DNA of 31,906 bases from Plasmodium malariae (lineage: Eukaryota; Apicomplexa; Aconoidasida; Haemosporida; Plasmodiidae), in assembly GCF_900090045.1 (NCBI RefSeq), contig NW_021638296.1, positions 1 to 31,906 of the forward strand. Direction: 5' to 3'. The notes below the pieces were generated by a model. The model saw only the letters and a program-made list of their open reading frames with translations, did not search any database and was not told the origin of the DNA. Made by a program: the position numbers and the translations under genes. Numbering within the stretch: position 1 is the first letter of the stretch; every line of letters starts with the position of its first letter. This document shows, in pieces, positions 13,118 through 24,686 of this stretch.

Positions 13118-13441
13118 TTAATTTTGATTTATTCCATTATTTCTCAATGAAAAATCTCTATATTCGAGTACATTATATTTTAATTTTTTCTTTAGTATAT
13201 GTATATTTAGAAGAAATACTAATATGGTAGAAAAAGAATAAAGAACAAATGTTGTTAACGATAAAATGTTTATTGAAATATTGCATGCAATTGCATTAAT
13301 TAAAGAATATTCCAAATAAAATGAATTTACAATTAAGTATAATATGTATAGTGCATAATATGCACACGAAAAATAGGATAAGACAAAGTAATTTACTAAA
13401 ATGTATGTTTTGGCAATTTTCCTATTAATGTTAGAAGGCAT
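13118..13441 (-). CDS. Possible small multi-span membrane protein, 107 residues, unrecognised
   Basis: Single open frame from ATG at 13441 with an in-frame TAA shortly upstream, so the start is reasonable if it is a gene. The product starts basic (MPSNINRKIAK), then has about three hydrophobic spans (roughly residues 12-42, 47-66 and 67-87) and a charged tail (HILKKKLKY through NNGINQN). I recognise no family. In favour: 107 codons is long for chance in this composition, and its 3' part lies in a block that is duplicated beside two other exported-protein genes. Against: Ile/Leu/Tyr/Asn/Phe-rich frames are what A/T-rich DNA yields by chance, and the equivalent block near 25470-25600 has stops in this frame. 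It could be a real gene that decayed in the other copies, or a fortuitous frame. Confidence 0.35.
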   Translation of the reverse strand: MPSNINRKIAKTYILVNYFVLSYFSCAYYALYILYLIVNSFYLEYSLINAIACNISINILSLTTFVLYSFSTILVFLLNIHILKKKLKYNVLEYRDFSLRNNGINQN

Positions 13442-15845
13442 ATATTATTTTTTATATATTCCTTTAAAAATATGTTATGTCATGAGCAAATATTAAGGAT
13501 GTACTAAAATAAATAAACATAAACATAAAAGCAAATAACAATTTATTAAAAAAATTATAAACAAAAAATATATTATACCAAAATAATTGCGTTCTATATG
13601 TGTAACCCAAACAGAGGTAACTATGATAAAGCTATACGCACAAAATATTATTGTAATAACCTGAAATATATCGTCATATTGTAGTTATCTTTAAAATAAA
13701 TTTTTTATACAAGGTAATAATAAACATCATTAGAAAATGTTAAAATATTACAAAAATTAATATCATTATATTTTTATAGTTTTACATTATTTATACTTTT
13801 AACTCAACATATATTCAACCACCTTATCTATCTTTTTATATTACAATGATTTGAGTATTTAACGTTTTATATCACATAAAATATTTCCATAAAAAATATA
13901 AGCCATTATCTTTTTAAAATGTGTAAAAACAAAAATATATATATTATGATATTATTTAAGAAAAATAAATACTCTATCTAACATATTCCTCTTAAACATT
14001 TAAATATAAATACAAGTTTTTTGTTCTTTTTATATTTATGATTTCTAGATAATATTTTAGCCTTTTCTTTTAAAAATAAATCACATTTTTTTAAATTATT
14101 TATGATTTTACTCAATTAAGCAGTAATATACAAATATATTAAGTTCTTTATAAAAAATATATTTTTGTCCTTAATATATATTTACACAATAAATAAATTA
14201 TGCTACTATATATATGTAGTATTGTAAATATCTAATTATATCATCATTCACCTCTAGATCCAATATTCTTTCTTTTAATCCTATCTTATAAATTTATTAT
14301 GTATAATAATATATTTTATTTTTAGATGATGTGTTCAACACTGTATACAATTAGACTAATTCATTTTTTTCCTTCAGTATTATTGTCTAAAATGTAATAA
14401 AAATATGTTCACTTTTATAAAGGAAATTTTAATATATTTTTTCCTTTTTTTTTAAACAGTAAGTAATTTATTAATATTTCTAATATAAAATTATTATACT
14501 TATTTAATAAAATCTTTTACAATAATATATTGAAATTTTTTTAATAAAGCTAAAATAAAACTTAACTAATTAAAAAAAATATATATATAATATGCATATG
14601 AATTATCAATAAAAAAATAATGCATCTTTTAACATCATTTTATCTAAAAATTTACATTATAAATATAAATGTATTAGTATTTGTCAATATAATTTAAATA
14701 TAATTTTTTTATACACCTTTAAAATAATAATAACTCTTCAATTGATATATATTTTGACATAAAAAAAAGGAAATAAATATAAAATATTACTTGCAAATTA
14801 TTAGATGAATGCAGAACAAATATATATTTATCCATGACACCTAACTGTAATTCACTTTTTTAGTGATGTATTGATATATTTAAAATTTTACTATTATGAA
14901 AGGCAAAAAGAAAAAAAATAATTCATATTATCTATTAATATATAAGTACATTTAATTCATTAATATAATCATTTTATATCGTAAAAAATAAAAAATAATA
15001 ACTTGAAATATGAATAAATATTCAATATAATATATATTTAAGTAATTTTATAAAATTAAGCGCAATTATAATAAATGAAAAGTGTTTAGCCCTACAATAA
15101 CTGGTCATATGCAGAAATCCTAAGTTAACCGATTATAAACAAAAAAATATTTAATAAAAATAATAATTTAATATATATCTATATTTTCTCTTTAAACTAT
15201 TAAAAAGAAAATAAATGTTTGTTAAATGGACGTTTAAATAAATAAGTTCTATAACACATTATTAATAAACTTATTTATATAATAAATATTAAATGTTTCC
15301 TTTTATAATATATATGTATCAATACAAAAATATACCTTCACATTTAATTGTTAAACGAAAAATGTAATACATCTTTTTTTAATATAAATCTAATTAAACA
15401 TTTATCTAAATATACCAACAAATAAACATTTTAGATTAGAATGAGATAAAATAAAAACAAATCTTATTATAGTTAAAATATAAATCACCACGAAATGTTG
15501 ATAAAATTGTATAAATTATCTTTTTATATAGTAATAATAACGTACAAAAACATATACTTATACGAATTTACTGGAATACATTAATTTACCCGAAGCCATT
15601 AATTACATTAAAGGTCAAACTCTAATTTAAACTACAAATAGAAATATACTAAAATATTCTAATTCACAAAAAAACTATGATAGTATTTTTTTAACTTGTT
15701 CATAAAAAATTCCCTTATCTGTATGTTCATATATAAGAATTAAGCAATTATTAATATGTTTATTATATATATTTATATATAATGAAATTGTGAGTTCACA
15801 TTGATTATTTTATTACAGAAAAAAGTATGTAACTAATTATTGATT
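13442..15845. other. Intergenic interval, no gene seen
   Basis: Nothing beyond A/T-rich DNA with short homopolymers was found. Slightly less A/T-rich spots near 14810-14865 and 15080-15130 have stops in the frames examined and match no family I know. The right end is the 3' flank of the 15.8 kb gene. Confidence 0.5.
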
Positions 15846-16828
15846 TTATCTTTGTCTGAACTTTATTCTTTCATATTTTTTAACTTTTTTATGATAATAA
15901 ACAATCCTTGATATAAATGTTATACCTAATATTAAAAACGGTAAGCCATATATTAGGATTCTAAATAATCTTCCTAATACATTCAATTCACTGATAGTTT
16001 CAGAAGAATCTCCAATGGATGTCCAAAACCCTTTTACATCTTTCAGCGAATCATAAACATTCTTCAACCACCCACCTTCTTCTCCCCATTGTTTCAAAAT
16101 ATTCGAAAATCCTATTGCATCCCACAACCCATTTTTTCCATCTGCCAAAACCCACGATAAATCTACTATGGGCAGTACTGATAACAAAAAAAACATTAAT
16201 AAAGGTAAAACAAATTGTAGTACGCATTTTTTACGTATTATTTTTCTGTAAAACTTATTACTAATTATCTTGTTGTTTTTAAGAAAATCCATAAAATCCA
16301 TTTCTTTGAATATTTTTTTTTCAAAGTGGGAATATTTTTTTGTTTCAAACATACACTTGTTTTTTTTCATATATGATTTACAGTTTCCTTTAAATTCTGA
16401 TGGACTTCCATTTGCATGTTTTCTTTTTTCAGTGTATCCTTCCATATGATTAGATATATCTTTTTTTTTCTTCATTCCATTATTTGTCATTTCCTCTTTT
16501 AAAACTAAGGCATTTGAATATTTATCCTGTTTATATTTTGACAGTATACGATATGCTGTTCCATGAATTTTTCTACTATAAATGTAATTTTCATCCAAGT
16601 ATTTATTAAATGTACTCTAAAAAATCAAAAAAAGAAATGAATATCAAAAATATAAATAATTTCACACTAAAAAAAGTAATTACAAAAATAAAACAAAAAA
16701 AACAAAAATAACACAAATATATTTAAATAATAATATCGTACCATATAGATGTAAATATAACATATCCAACTTAAAAGGGTAAACTTAGGAATTTTAATAA
16801 ATAATTGTGACTTTATTTTTTTTTCCAT
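15846..16828 (-). CDS. fam-l/fam-m-type exported protein, two exons, intact
   Basis: Exon 1 is 16828-16742 (29 codons), the intron 16741-16617 (125 nt, GTACGA donor, TTTTTTAG acceptor), and exon 2 16616-15846 (256 residues), giving 285 in total with no internal stop. Exon 1 reads MEKKIKSQLFIKIPKF and then a hydrophobic core with LLSWICY, the signal peptide or recessed signal anchor usual in this family. Exon 2 starts STFNKYLDENY, followed by YRILSKYKQDKYSN (PEXEL-like, RxLxK), a lysine-rich spacer, FETKKYSHFEKKIFKEMDF and DFLKNNK, a first membrane span at about exon-2 residues 126-150, an extracytoplasmic-type loop with several tryptophans (about 150-212), a second span (about 213-237), and a basic end YYHKKVKKYERIKFRQR. 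An open frame beginning at TTG 16598 is only the inner part of exon 2. From memory of the published P. malariae genome, fam-l/fam-m products are exported proteins of unknown function with a predicted RH5-like fold. The split between fam-l and fam-m is left open. Confidence 0.88.
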
Positions 16829-17760
16829 TATATAGAACTTTAATATAGAAATACACGAAGTAAGAATATAATTAACAAAATATGGTACTCTTTTAAAAAT
16901 GAAATATACAATTACTTTTTATTTAATCTGTTATTTATATTTTTTCGTAAAAACATAATGAAAACTATGTAACTATAATTTTTTTTACAACTGAGATAAT
17001 CAAATGTAAATTTAAATGTATATTATAAATTTTTTATCTTAACTATATTTACATAAAAATAAAATTAATTAAAAGGATGTTATTTAAATTTATAAATTTT
17101 CAATATCTATAATTTATTTATTTAAAATAGTAAATTATTTAAATTATATTTTTATTAAATCTTTTCAAAATAAAATAAAAGAATATATGTTATTACTTAA
17201 TATATGGAAATATTCAATATATAGAGAACGTAGAGAATATAAATAATGCTTTGCTCTATATTTTAAGAGAAATATTACTGTTTTCATTGATACTTTTCTA
17301 TTAATATTTTTAACATAAGAATTATATTTTTGGAAAACTTGTTATGCCTATTAAATTATTAATTATTATAACAATATAATAATAGTAGTAACAAATGAAG
17401 AAAACCATAATATGTACGACCTTTTCTATCATATTTTTAATAGCTCATATATTAGTTAATACGTAAATTTATGCATTTTTTTTATGGAAAATAATATATT
17501 TTAAAAATAAAATATACAACATAGAAACTAATTCACAAAAAATACTTACTTTAAACGCAAATAAGAATTCTATTTTATCGCTACTATATAATTTTTAAAT
17601 GGAATAATTTTTAATTATATATTATTTATATTAACATTTCTAAATGAAAATTTTGTAAATTTAACGATATTATTAAATTTTTTATTTTTTAACATATATA
17701 TATATTTTAGTAGTAATATAAAAAAAAAAAAAAAAAAAAAAACTATAAAGTAACACCTAT
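16829..17760 (-). repeat. Duplicated 5' flank, copy 2 (upstream of the intact gene)
   Basis: Matches the flank at 24687-25600 in order and spacing. Anchors are ATTAGTT followed by CGTA and TATGCATTTTTT (17451 onward versus 25280 onward; 623 and 594 nt upstream of the respective starts) and TCTAAATGAAAATTTT (17639 versus 25467; 811 and 781 nt upstream). A weaker match to 12347-13250 is also visible. It likely carries the promoter of the intact exported-protein gene. It ends in a 23-nt A run. Confidence 0.65.
17720..17742. repeat. Homopolymer A23
   Basis: Longest single-base run in the window, uninterrupted. It lies within the duplicated 5' flank and is absent from the other copies at this length. 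Confidence 0.9.
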
Positions 17761-19961
17761 ATAAAATATACTAAATCCTAATAACTTTGGTTCACTAATA
17801 TATTTGCATAATAATATTTGGAATAAAAATAAATTTTTATTTTTGTTACTAATTTATTTTGTAATAAATATTAAATTAATTCGTATATCATATTATTAAA
17901 TACACTGTTATGCAAGTGTAATCAAAATATAATAAATGTATTTTTTCTTTGATTGGTAAAACTTCATAATAAGCAAATTAATTGTCTACCATGTATATAA
18001 CCATTACAAATTAAAATTGAATTATCAATTTTTGAATATATAGTACTAATAACTTGAACCTGAACCAACAAGAGTTAAATACAAGCTTATGTCATATAAA
18101 GAAAAGAATGTAACTTCATAACATATCATAACGTTTAATATTTATTAAGATAAAAATATATAATTAAAAAACTTTAAAGGTTGTATTAACAAGGTTGTTA
18201 ATTTTGCTAAGTATATATATTAAAAATAATGATATTAAGGTATCAATGTCCAATTATATTTTTTTAAGAAAGCTGAAATACTTAAGGTGTTTCATGTTCT
18301 AATTTATACATATTCAAAAATATTTAGCATGTGATTAATAAATCTAATAATTATCTAAGTGGGACTTTCAATATGAACTTATAGTAGAGCTAATTTAAAA
18401 AAAATTAGAGACTAATAATGTTAAAATTCCATAAATAAATCTCTTACAAAACAGTATAATATATCTTTATTTATAAGATAGAGATTTATATTTAAATTAT
18501 AATATATTAGAGGTTATAGCATTGTCAAAACCTCTATAACAATTTTATGATGTACTTATATATGTAATGTTCATACTATTAAAAACTTATATTATTTAAA
18601 AGTTAATTAAATTTTTAAAAAAATTCCTATACATTAATATAATATATATATATATTTTTCACATAACCACATTTCTATTACTGTTGACATAAAAACAAAA
18701 ATAAAAAAATAGTCATAATAAAAAAAATGAATAAATAGTTGTCTATATAAAATGATATTATAGAAGAAAATGTATTTATTCATAAAATTTACTTAATTAT
18801 TATTTAGTAATTAATTAATTTTCATTATAAAAATATTATTAATTCTTAATAAGATATATGTTATATTAGACAGAATAAAATAAGTGACGGTTGCATGATA
18901 TGCTTTAATGTCAACTTAATATTATTTCAGAAAATTTATTCTACAAATACAGTCAAAAACGAAAAAGTGTATTATATAAATATTATTATTTATTCTTTTT
19001 TTTTTAAATTCAGATATCTATGTAACGTTTATAAAACATATTTATATACGATAAATATGTGCGTTAAAGAATAAAATTATATATGAGCACTATTTCATTT
19101 ATTCAGTTATAAAACTTTATGAATTCTAAAATGGATAATATTTTATTAATAATTCATTCATAACAGTAAAATATATTTTTATATTTTGGTAATCTTCTAC
19201 TTAAACTATAAAAAAAATATAAAAAATTAATAAATACATTCACATATTAAATAAGTTATAAAATATATATTTCTGAAATAATCCATTTTCATCTATTATT
19301 TTTTAAGTATACGTTTAAATAATAAATACATATGAACAAAAAAAAAGCACAAGTATTTAATTTTATTATGAGATGATCAGTATGATATTCTAAAACTGAA
19401 AATACGAAGTAATAAGCTCCTTTAAAAGATTCTCCAATTATAATCTAACAACAATATAAACATAGAAAATTCAAAATAATTTTATCATTGTTACAATTGA
19501 AAATTTTCTAATTACAGGACTGAAGCTTTAGTTAATCTAAATTTTTTATATATTAAATTAAATAACCACATATACATTAAAATAAACATATACAAAAAAT
19601 TTTTATTCATATATTTTTTTCATAATAAATCATATATTTTATTATGAGGTTTGAGTAATATTTATATCACATTTTTATAAAGTAAAAAATGTATATAAAT
19701 ATCCTAAAATGTTGTATTAAATTACTGTAAATAAATACATTTTTATGTGAAAATATATAAAGAAGAAAAATGTTATATATATCTATATATTTTCTTATAT
19801 AATTTTTTAGATCAATATATATTAACATTTTTCCTGGTTTGTACAATGTATTTATATACATGCAACAGAGGACATTCTTTAGAACATAATTTCTTAAAGC
19901 AAATAGTACATATTCACTGGTTACATAGAAAGAAAAATTTCTGAAAACTATATATTCATTA
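17761..19961. other. Intergenic interval, no gene seen
   Basis: No supported gene. It contains a small perfect hairpin, AGAGGTT at 18509-18515 paired with AACCTCT at 18529-18535, and a 9-nt inverted repeat (TAGAAAATT at 19463, AATTTTCTA at 19502). The plus-strand open frame ending near 19944 is A/T-rich and not convincing; it lies just beyond the end of the relic on the opposite strand. Confidence 0.5.
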
Positions 19962-20818
19962 TTAATAGGATGTAAATTTTTTTTCTGCTATATTATTTGT
20001 ATATTTTTTGAATTTTATCAGTATATATGTAACCACTGGAATACTTAAAATAAATATTAACAATTCAGTTATCTTTATATCTGAAGATATATACAAAATA
20101 TAATCATACACATTATCAGGTAACGATCACTAAGACAAATAGAAATATAATTTTCTAAAATAAACAAAGCAAAGATGAATAAAAAAAGTATTACATGTAG
20201 AACAAATATCAAAAGTATACTCATACATCCTAAAAGTATTAAACTTTTTTTCTTTGTAGTATCATTACATTTTCTGTATTAATATATAGAACTAAATCTC
20301 ATATATAATAAATTTCTTAATAAATTATATTTCGTTCCAAATGGATTATACATAATTATGTGGATTTCTTGACTAATATTTTAGACATAGCTCTTGAATT
20401 GTCTTTATACTTAGGTTCATATTCCGATGTACAAATGTCTTTACTTTCTGAATCATCACACACATTTGTTGGTAACTTATCTTTAAATACTATATTTTTA
20501 TTTTCGTTTCATATTCTGAAAATATCCAATCAAACATATAATACAATCTGTTAATTGTGTTGTTCTTATTTTATAAACAATTACAGAAAATACCTAGAAA
20601 GGAAAAAACATGTTTTAATTATTTATAATAAAATAAATTTATAAGCACATAAACAAATTATTATATAAATATATATATAACAATAAACAACAAAGCTTAG
20701 AAAAAAAATTTTCTGAGACGTAACAATTTTACTACTGTATTGATATAAGCACATGTCAAATAAAAAGAACAAATGAGATAGATTTAATTAAAATAAAATA
20801 TTTTTTATTTTCATTCAT
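19962..20818 (-). pseudogene. Decayed two-exon exported-protein gene, paralogue of the 2.2-3.1 kb relic
   Basis: Exon 1 starts at ATG 20818 (MNENKKYFILIKSISFVLFI) and is stopped at codon 21 by TGA (20756-20758), exactly where the family has Trp. Exon 2 probably begins after a TTTCTAG acceptor near 20596. It has a degraded stretch containing RTTQLTD; an open coding-like run from about 20484 to a TAA at 20356-20358 (KDKLPTNVCDDSESKD, then SEYEPKYKDNSRA); a second frame with YNPFGTKYNLLRN, ended by TAA; then a KKKSLILLG hydrophobic segment; and, in another frame, a second hydrophobic segment (ELLIFILSIPVVTYIL) with a basic end stopping at TAA 19962-19964. At least three frame breaks and several stops make it non-functional. 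The overall design is that of a Plasmodium exported protein with signal exon and two C-terminal spans, but the middle lacks the FEKKIFKE-type block of the fam-l/fam-m-type genes nearby, so it is a different family that I cannot name. Confidence 0.7.
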
Positions 20819-23800
20819 GATGCAAATATTTCAGGTTATAATACTTTTGAATAGATACAAAGTTACTTAATACTCAATACGTTCTAATTAAGGTCTAGTA
20901 TTACATAGAATAATATATTATCATTTTTTCCTTTTAACAAAGAATTAAATTCCTTATATAAAATACAAATATAAAGAATAATATATAATAGATAATTTTA
21001 AAAAATTTTTCGTACATATAACCAATAATATATTATTTATAAAAAAATTAGCATTAATTAAAATAAATTTTACTGGAACTTTTTTTGTTAAATAAATTCT
21101 CAGGCTATATATGTATATTAATTATCTATTAAAATTATTTAAAATATTTACTATTAATAATTTTGACGAAGAGAATATCATCATATTACTTCTTTCCATT
21201 TTAAACTTTTATAATTCATATTTAAAAAATAAAATATATATCCTGTATGGGAATATTATCATATTTTAGTATTATAGCTACGGTGTTTGCTCTTTGTAAC
21301 CAATAAATAAATGTAATTTCGGGTACTTATTGTACTTTTTAAATTTTAATTTATAATTAAAAACACAAAATTTTGTATTAAATATAACATTATGAAAAGA
21401 TAAAAAAAAAAAAAAAAAAACAATAAAAATTTTTATCGAACAAAATTTAGGCTAACACAAGGAATATACCTAAGATATGTCGAAATTTATATGAACCTTT
21501 TTTTTAAAAAGTTCATTCTTGGATTAAATACTCTTAAAAATTTCTTTTATTTCAAAAAGAAAAATTAAAATTAACATCTCTATAACATAGTAACAAATTA
21601 TAATAAAAATAACATTAGAATTATTATATAATTTAAATATATATATTTTATTTTTAACTAATAGTATAATATTTAAATTCAAGAATTCACTTATTTTCCT
21701 TTATTATTATTTTTTTTTAAATATAATAAATTTATGTGTTTCTTAAAAATGTAAATAATAATAAATAAAAAAGATAGTAAAAGTAAATTTAATAAAAGAA
21801 AATGCTTCGTCATTTTGATCAATCAAAAAATATTTAGATAAAATTATATTTTAAAATAGTGTGGTATGATAATACGTAATAAAATTATGGAAAAAATGTT
21901 ATATTAAATATTTACCTTAAAATATTATAAATGAGAGAAGGTTATATTAATTTTTTAATCATATATGTGCAAATGCTACCGATATTCTAATAATAAATAA
22001 AAAATTCTATTCATTGAATGAAAAAGAAATAATTTAGGTGTTTTATAAAATAATATTTATAAAAGAAAAAATATTCATATACTAGTATGTTTATTTGTTC
22101 TTATTTATTTCACCTAAATACTGGATATTATTATGAATAGATTATATAATAAATATATTACTTTGAAAAAATAAATAATAAGTACTTATTCATTTAACTA
22201 AACTTTTTGCACTTTTAAGAATAAGTTAATTAAAAGAAAAAAAAAGTAACTTTGTGAAATATGTAAATACCACAATAACCATCATTATAAAGTATATCTT
22301 CTAAAAACTGTCTAAAATTATAATATGTATATATATAATTATTACAAATATATTTTAACATAGACATTTAAGAAATTTTTATGAAAAGTTATTAAATCAA
22401 CAATTAAAAAACTATAATAAAAAATTACCTATTCATTCATATATTGGTAATTAATAGATGTATTGAAAATTAGGAATATCTTTAATATTTACATAATAGT
22501 ACTTTAAATAATTCCAGTACATATAATATATTTCTGATAAATGAAATGAACCCTAATTCTAAATATTAAATATTCACTTATAAATTATATACAAAAAAAG
22601 AGTAATTTATGTTTACTCTATTTAAAAAATAAGTGTTATGAATATTAATATATCAATAATTGTCAATTACAACTATATATATTTATTCATTTTTAGAATA
22701 GTATTAATATTTTAATTTATAAATTTATAGGAAAAAATAGAAAATAACACAAATATATAATTATTTATTTACACATAATATCATGACAGTAGAATTGTAT
22801 CCATTCATTTTTATTATTCGCGTTGAAAACTTTTTTTTTCATATATATAAAGAACATTTCTTAATTTACTAATAATAAATATAATAATTAAACATATTAC
22901 ATAATAATAACTAATTAAAATTAACCCATTATTATAATCCTTTATTATCTTAATTTATAAAAATAATTTATGGTATATTTATTTATAAATATTTGATATA
23001 ATACATATTTAAGTAATTTTGCAAGTACAAAGTACGCACACACATAGAAACAATAATAGTATGGCAACTTTTTTTTATTCATAATTTAATTTCAAAGAAT
23101 TACAAACCAAAAATTATTAAAAAAATATATATAACCAATATCTAATAAAGATATTATTTTATAATATATTTATATTTTACCTTTTAAAACATGAAATAGT
23201 TCTAAACATTTATTAAAGAGCTACGTACTATAAATATACTTATTTCATGTTATAAAAAATCTTTAAAAGAATATGTTTTATGCTTATATATAAGTAATAA
23301 GTAAATACATATATATATATATATTAATGCAACCAAATGTTTTCCCTTTGTTCTATTAAAAAAAATGGAGACATTATCATCCTTATTTCAAAACTAATAA
23401 TAGTCTTATTAGAATTATACGAAATAACTAATCATTCTGTATTATAGAAACGTAAAAAATTCAAACAAACACGTTTTCTTTTCTAATACAGATTATATCA
23501 CATCTATAAAATCACATAAAATAAGCTATTATATATTAATTTGAACCTAAAAATATGCACTGTTCATAATAATCTATCTAAATATACAGTTATACACACC
23601 CTCGGAATGATATTTAATTAAAATGGAGCAATACTATAAAATATATATTCAAAGGCACTAAAACATTCAAATCCTTAAAAATACTAATAGAACATTTATT
23701 TTCTCTTGTTTATCAAAAATTATAGATATGTATAAGTACATTTATGTAATTTAATGAATTATACATATGTTTATTAAGTAAATAAATATATAGCATTAAT

Positions 23801-23842
23801 TTATTCATATTATTCCGTACTCTATAAAAAAAAATATATCTT
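20819..23842. other. Intergenic interval, no gene seen
   Basis: The left part is the 5' flank of the 20 kb relic and shares AAAATACAAATATAAAG with the flank of the 2.2-3.1 kb relic at a similar distance (about 140-150 nt upstream). The remainder is A/T-rich DNA without recognisable exons, including an A19 run at 21402-21420. Confidence 0.5.
21402..21420. repeat. Homopolymer A19
   Basis: Uninterrupted adenine run in intergenic DNA; slippage-prone. Confidence 0.9.
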
Positions 23843-24686
23843 TTATCCATTCAAAACTTTCTTCTTTAAAATTCTTTTATGTTTAATAAGTTTTATATAA
23901 ATAAAAGATAACCATATTATGAATATGACAATTTATATATCATATAATACAAGAAATAAAGTAAAATCATAATGTTGATCTTGTCCAGCAGTTATTTTTT
24001 GAAAAGTACCATATATTGCAGTTCCTAATGATACTAATAACACTCACAAAAATACTACAGTAGGTATAAACAATTTATGTCCTAATATTTTAAGTACTAA
24101 TTTTTGGTAAACCTTATTTCTAATTGATGCATTTTTTTTTCTAATAAAATCTACGTAATCAAGATGCTTGAAAAAATTTCTTTCAATATGAGATAATTTT
24201 TCTTTTTTCCATATATTACTTTTTTTTTACCTTATATTGTTTTTTGAATTCTTCATATAATGAACTTCATCTTGATTTTGCGTTTGTTTGTTTGTTCCCA
24301 TTTCTGTTGTTGGATATAACTTTTGCTTAATACTAATCACAGTTAGGTGTATGTTGTTGTGGTTCTATAAAATTTAAAACAGCTTTTTCTTCACATTCTT
24401 CGATTAATCGATAATTTCTTAAATGTAATTTTTTATTATACCTATGCTCTCTCACCCGTATATTAAAAGTAATTTAATAAAAAAAATTAAATATTTATTA
24501 TTGAAAAGATAGTATAATTTCCTTCTAGACAATGATATTAATAAGACAATGCTTTGCAAATATAAAAAATATAACTTTCCTTTAAAAACAATTTTTTACC
24601 TCTTCAATGTAAAATTGACTTATCGAAGTTAAAAGGATAAACTTAGCAATTTTAATAAAAAGGTATGATGTAATTTTGTGTTCTAT
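23843..24686 (-). pseudogene. Decayed fam-l/fam-m-type exported protein gene, start codon lost
   Basis: Exon 1 relic is 24686-24600, again 29 codons, but its first codon is ATA (24684-24686) instead of ATG. It reads IEHKITSYLFIKIAKFILLT, and codon 21 is Ser (TCG) instead of Trp. A GTAAAAAA donor follows directly. Exon 2 remnants include NYRLIEECEEK (the RLL.KY-type position), a stretch NKQTQNQDEVHYMKN in another frame, and a long open run with KLSHIERNFFKHLDYVDFIRK, which corresponds to the FEKKIFKE.DF.DFL block of the intact gene at 15.8 kb. After it come a first hydrophobic segment broken by TGA (24044-24046), a second broken by TAA (23933-23935), and a basic tail ending at TAA 23843-23845. 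The exon 2 acceptor is not clear. At least two frame shifts and two in-frame stops in exon 2, plus the lost start, rule out normal expression. Confidence 0.8.

Noticed and set aside
16019..16264. 81-codon plus-strand open frame
   Set aside because: It is antisense to exon 2 of the intact exported-protein gene at 15846-16828, whose spliced structure is much better supported.
19747..19944. 65-codon plus-strand open frame with a CNRGHSLEHNF stretch
   Set aside because: Slightly coding-like at its end, but no splice partner or family match; it adjoins a minus-strand relic.
20360..20554. 64-codon plus-strand open frame
   Set aside because: Antisense to the coding-like run of the 20 kb relic, whose minus-strand reading matches a paralogue.
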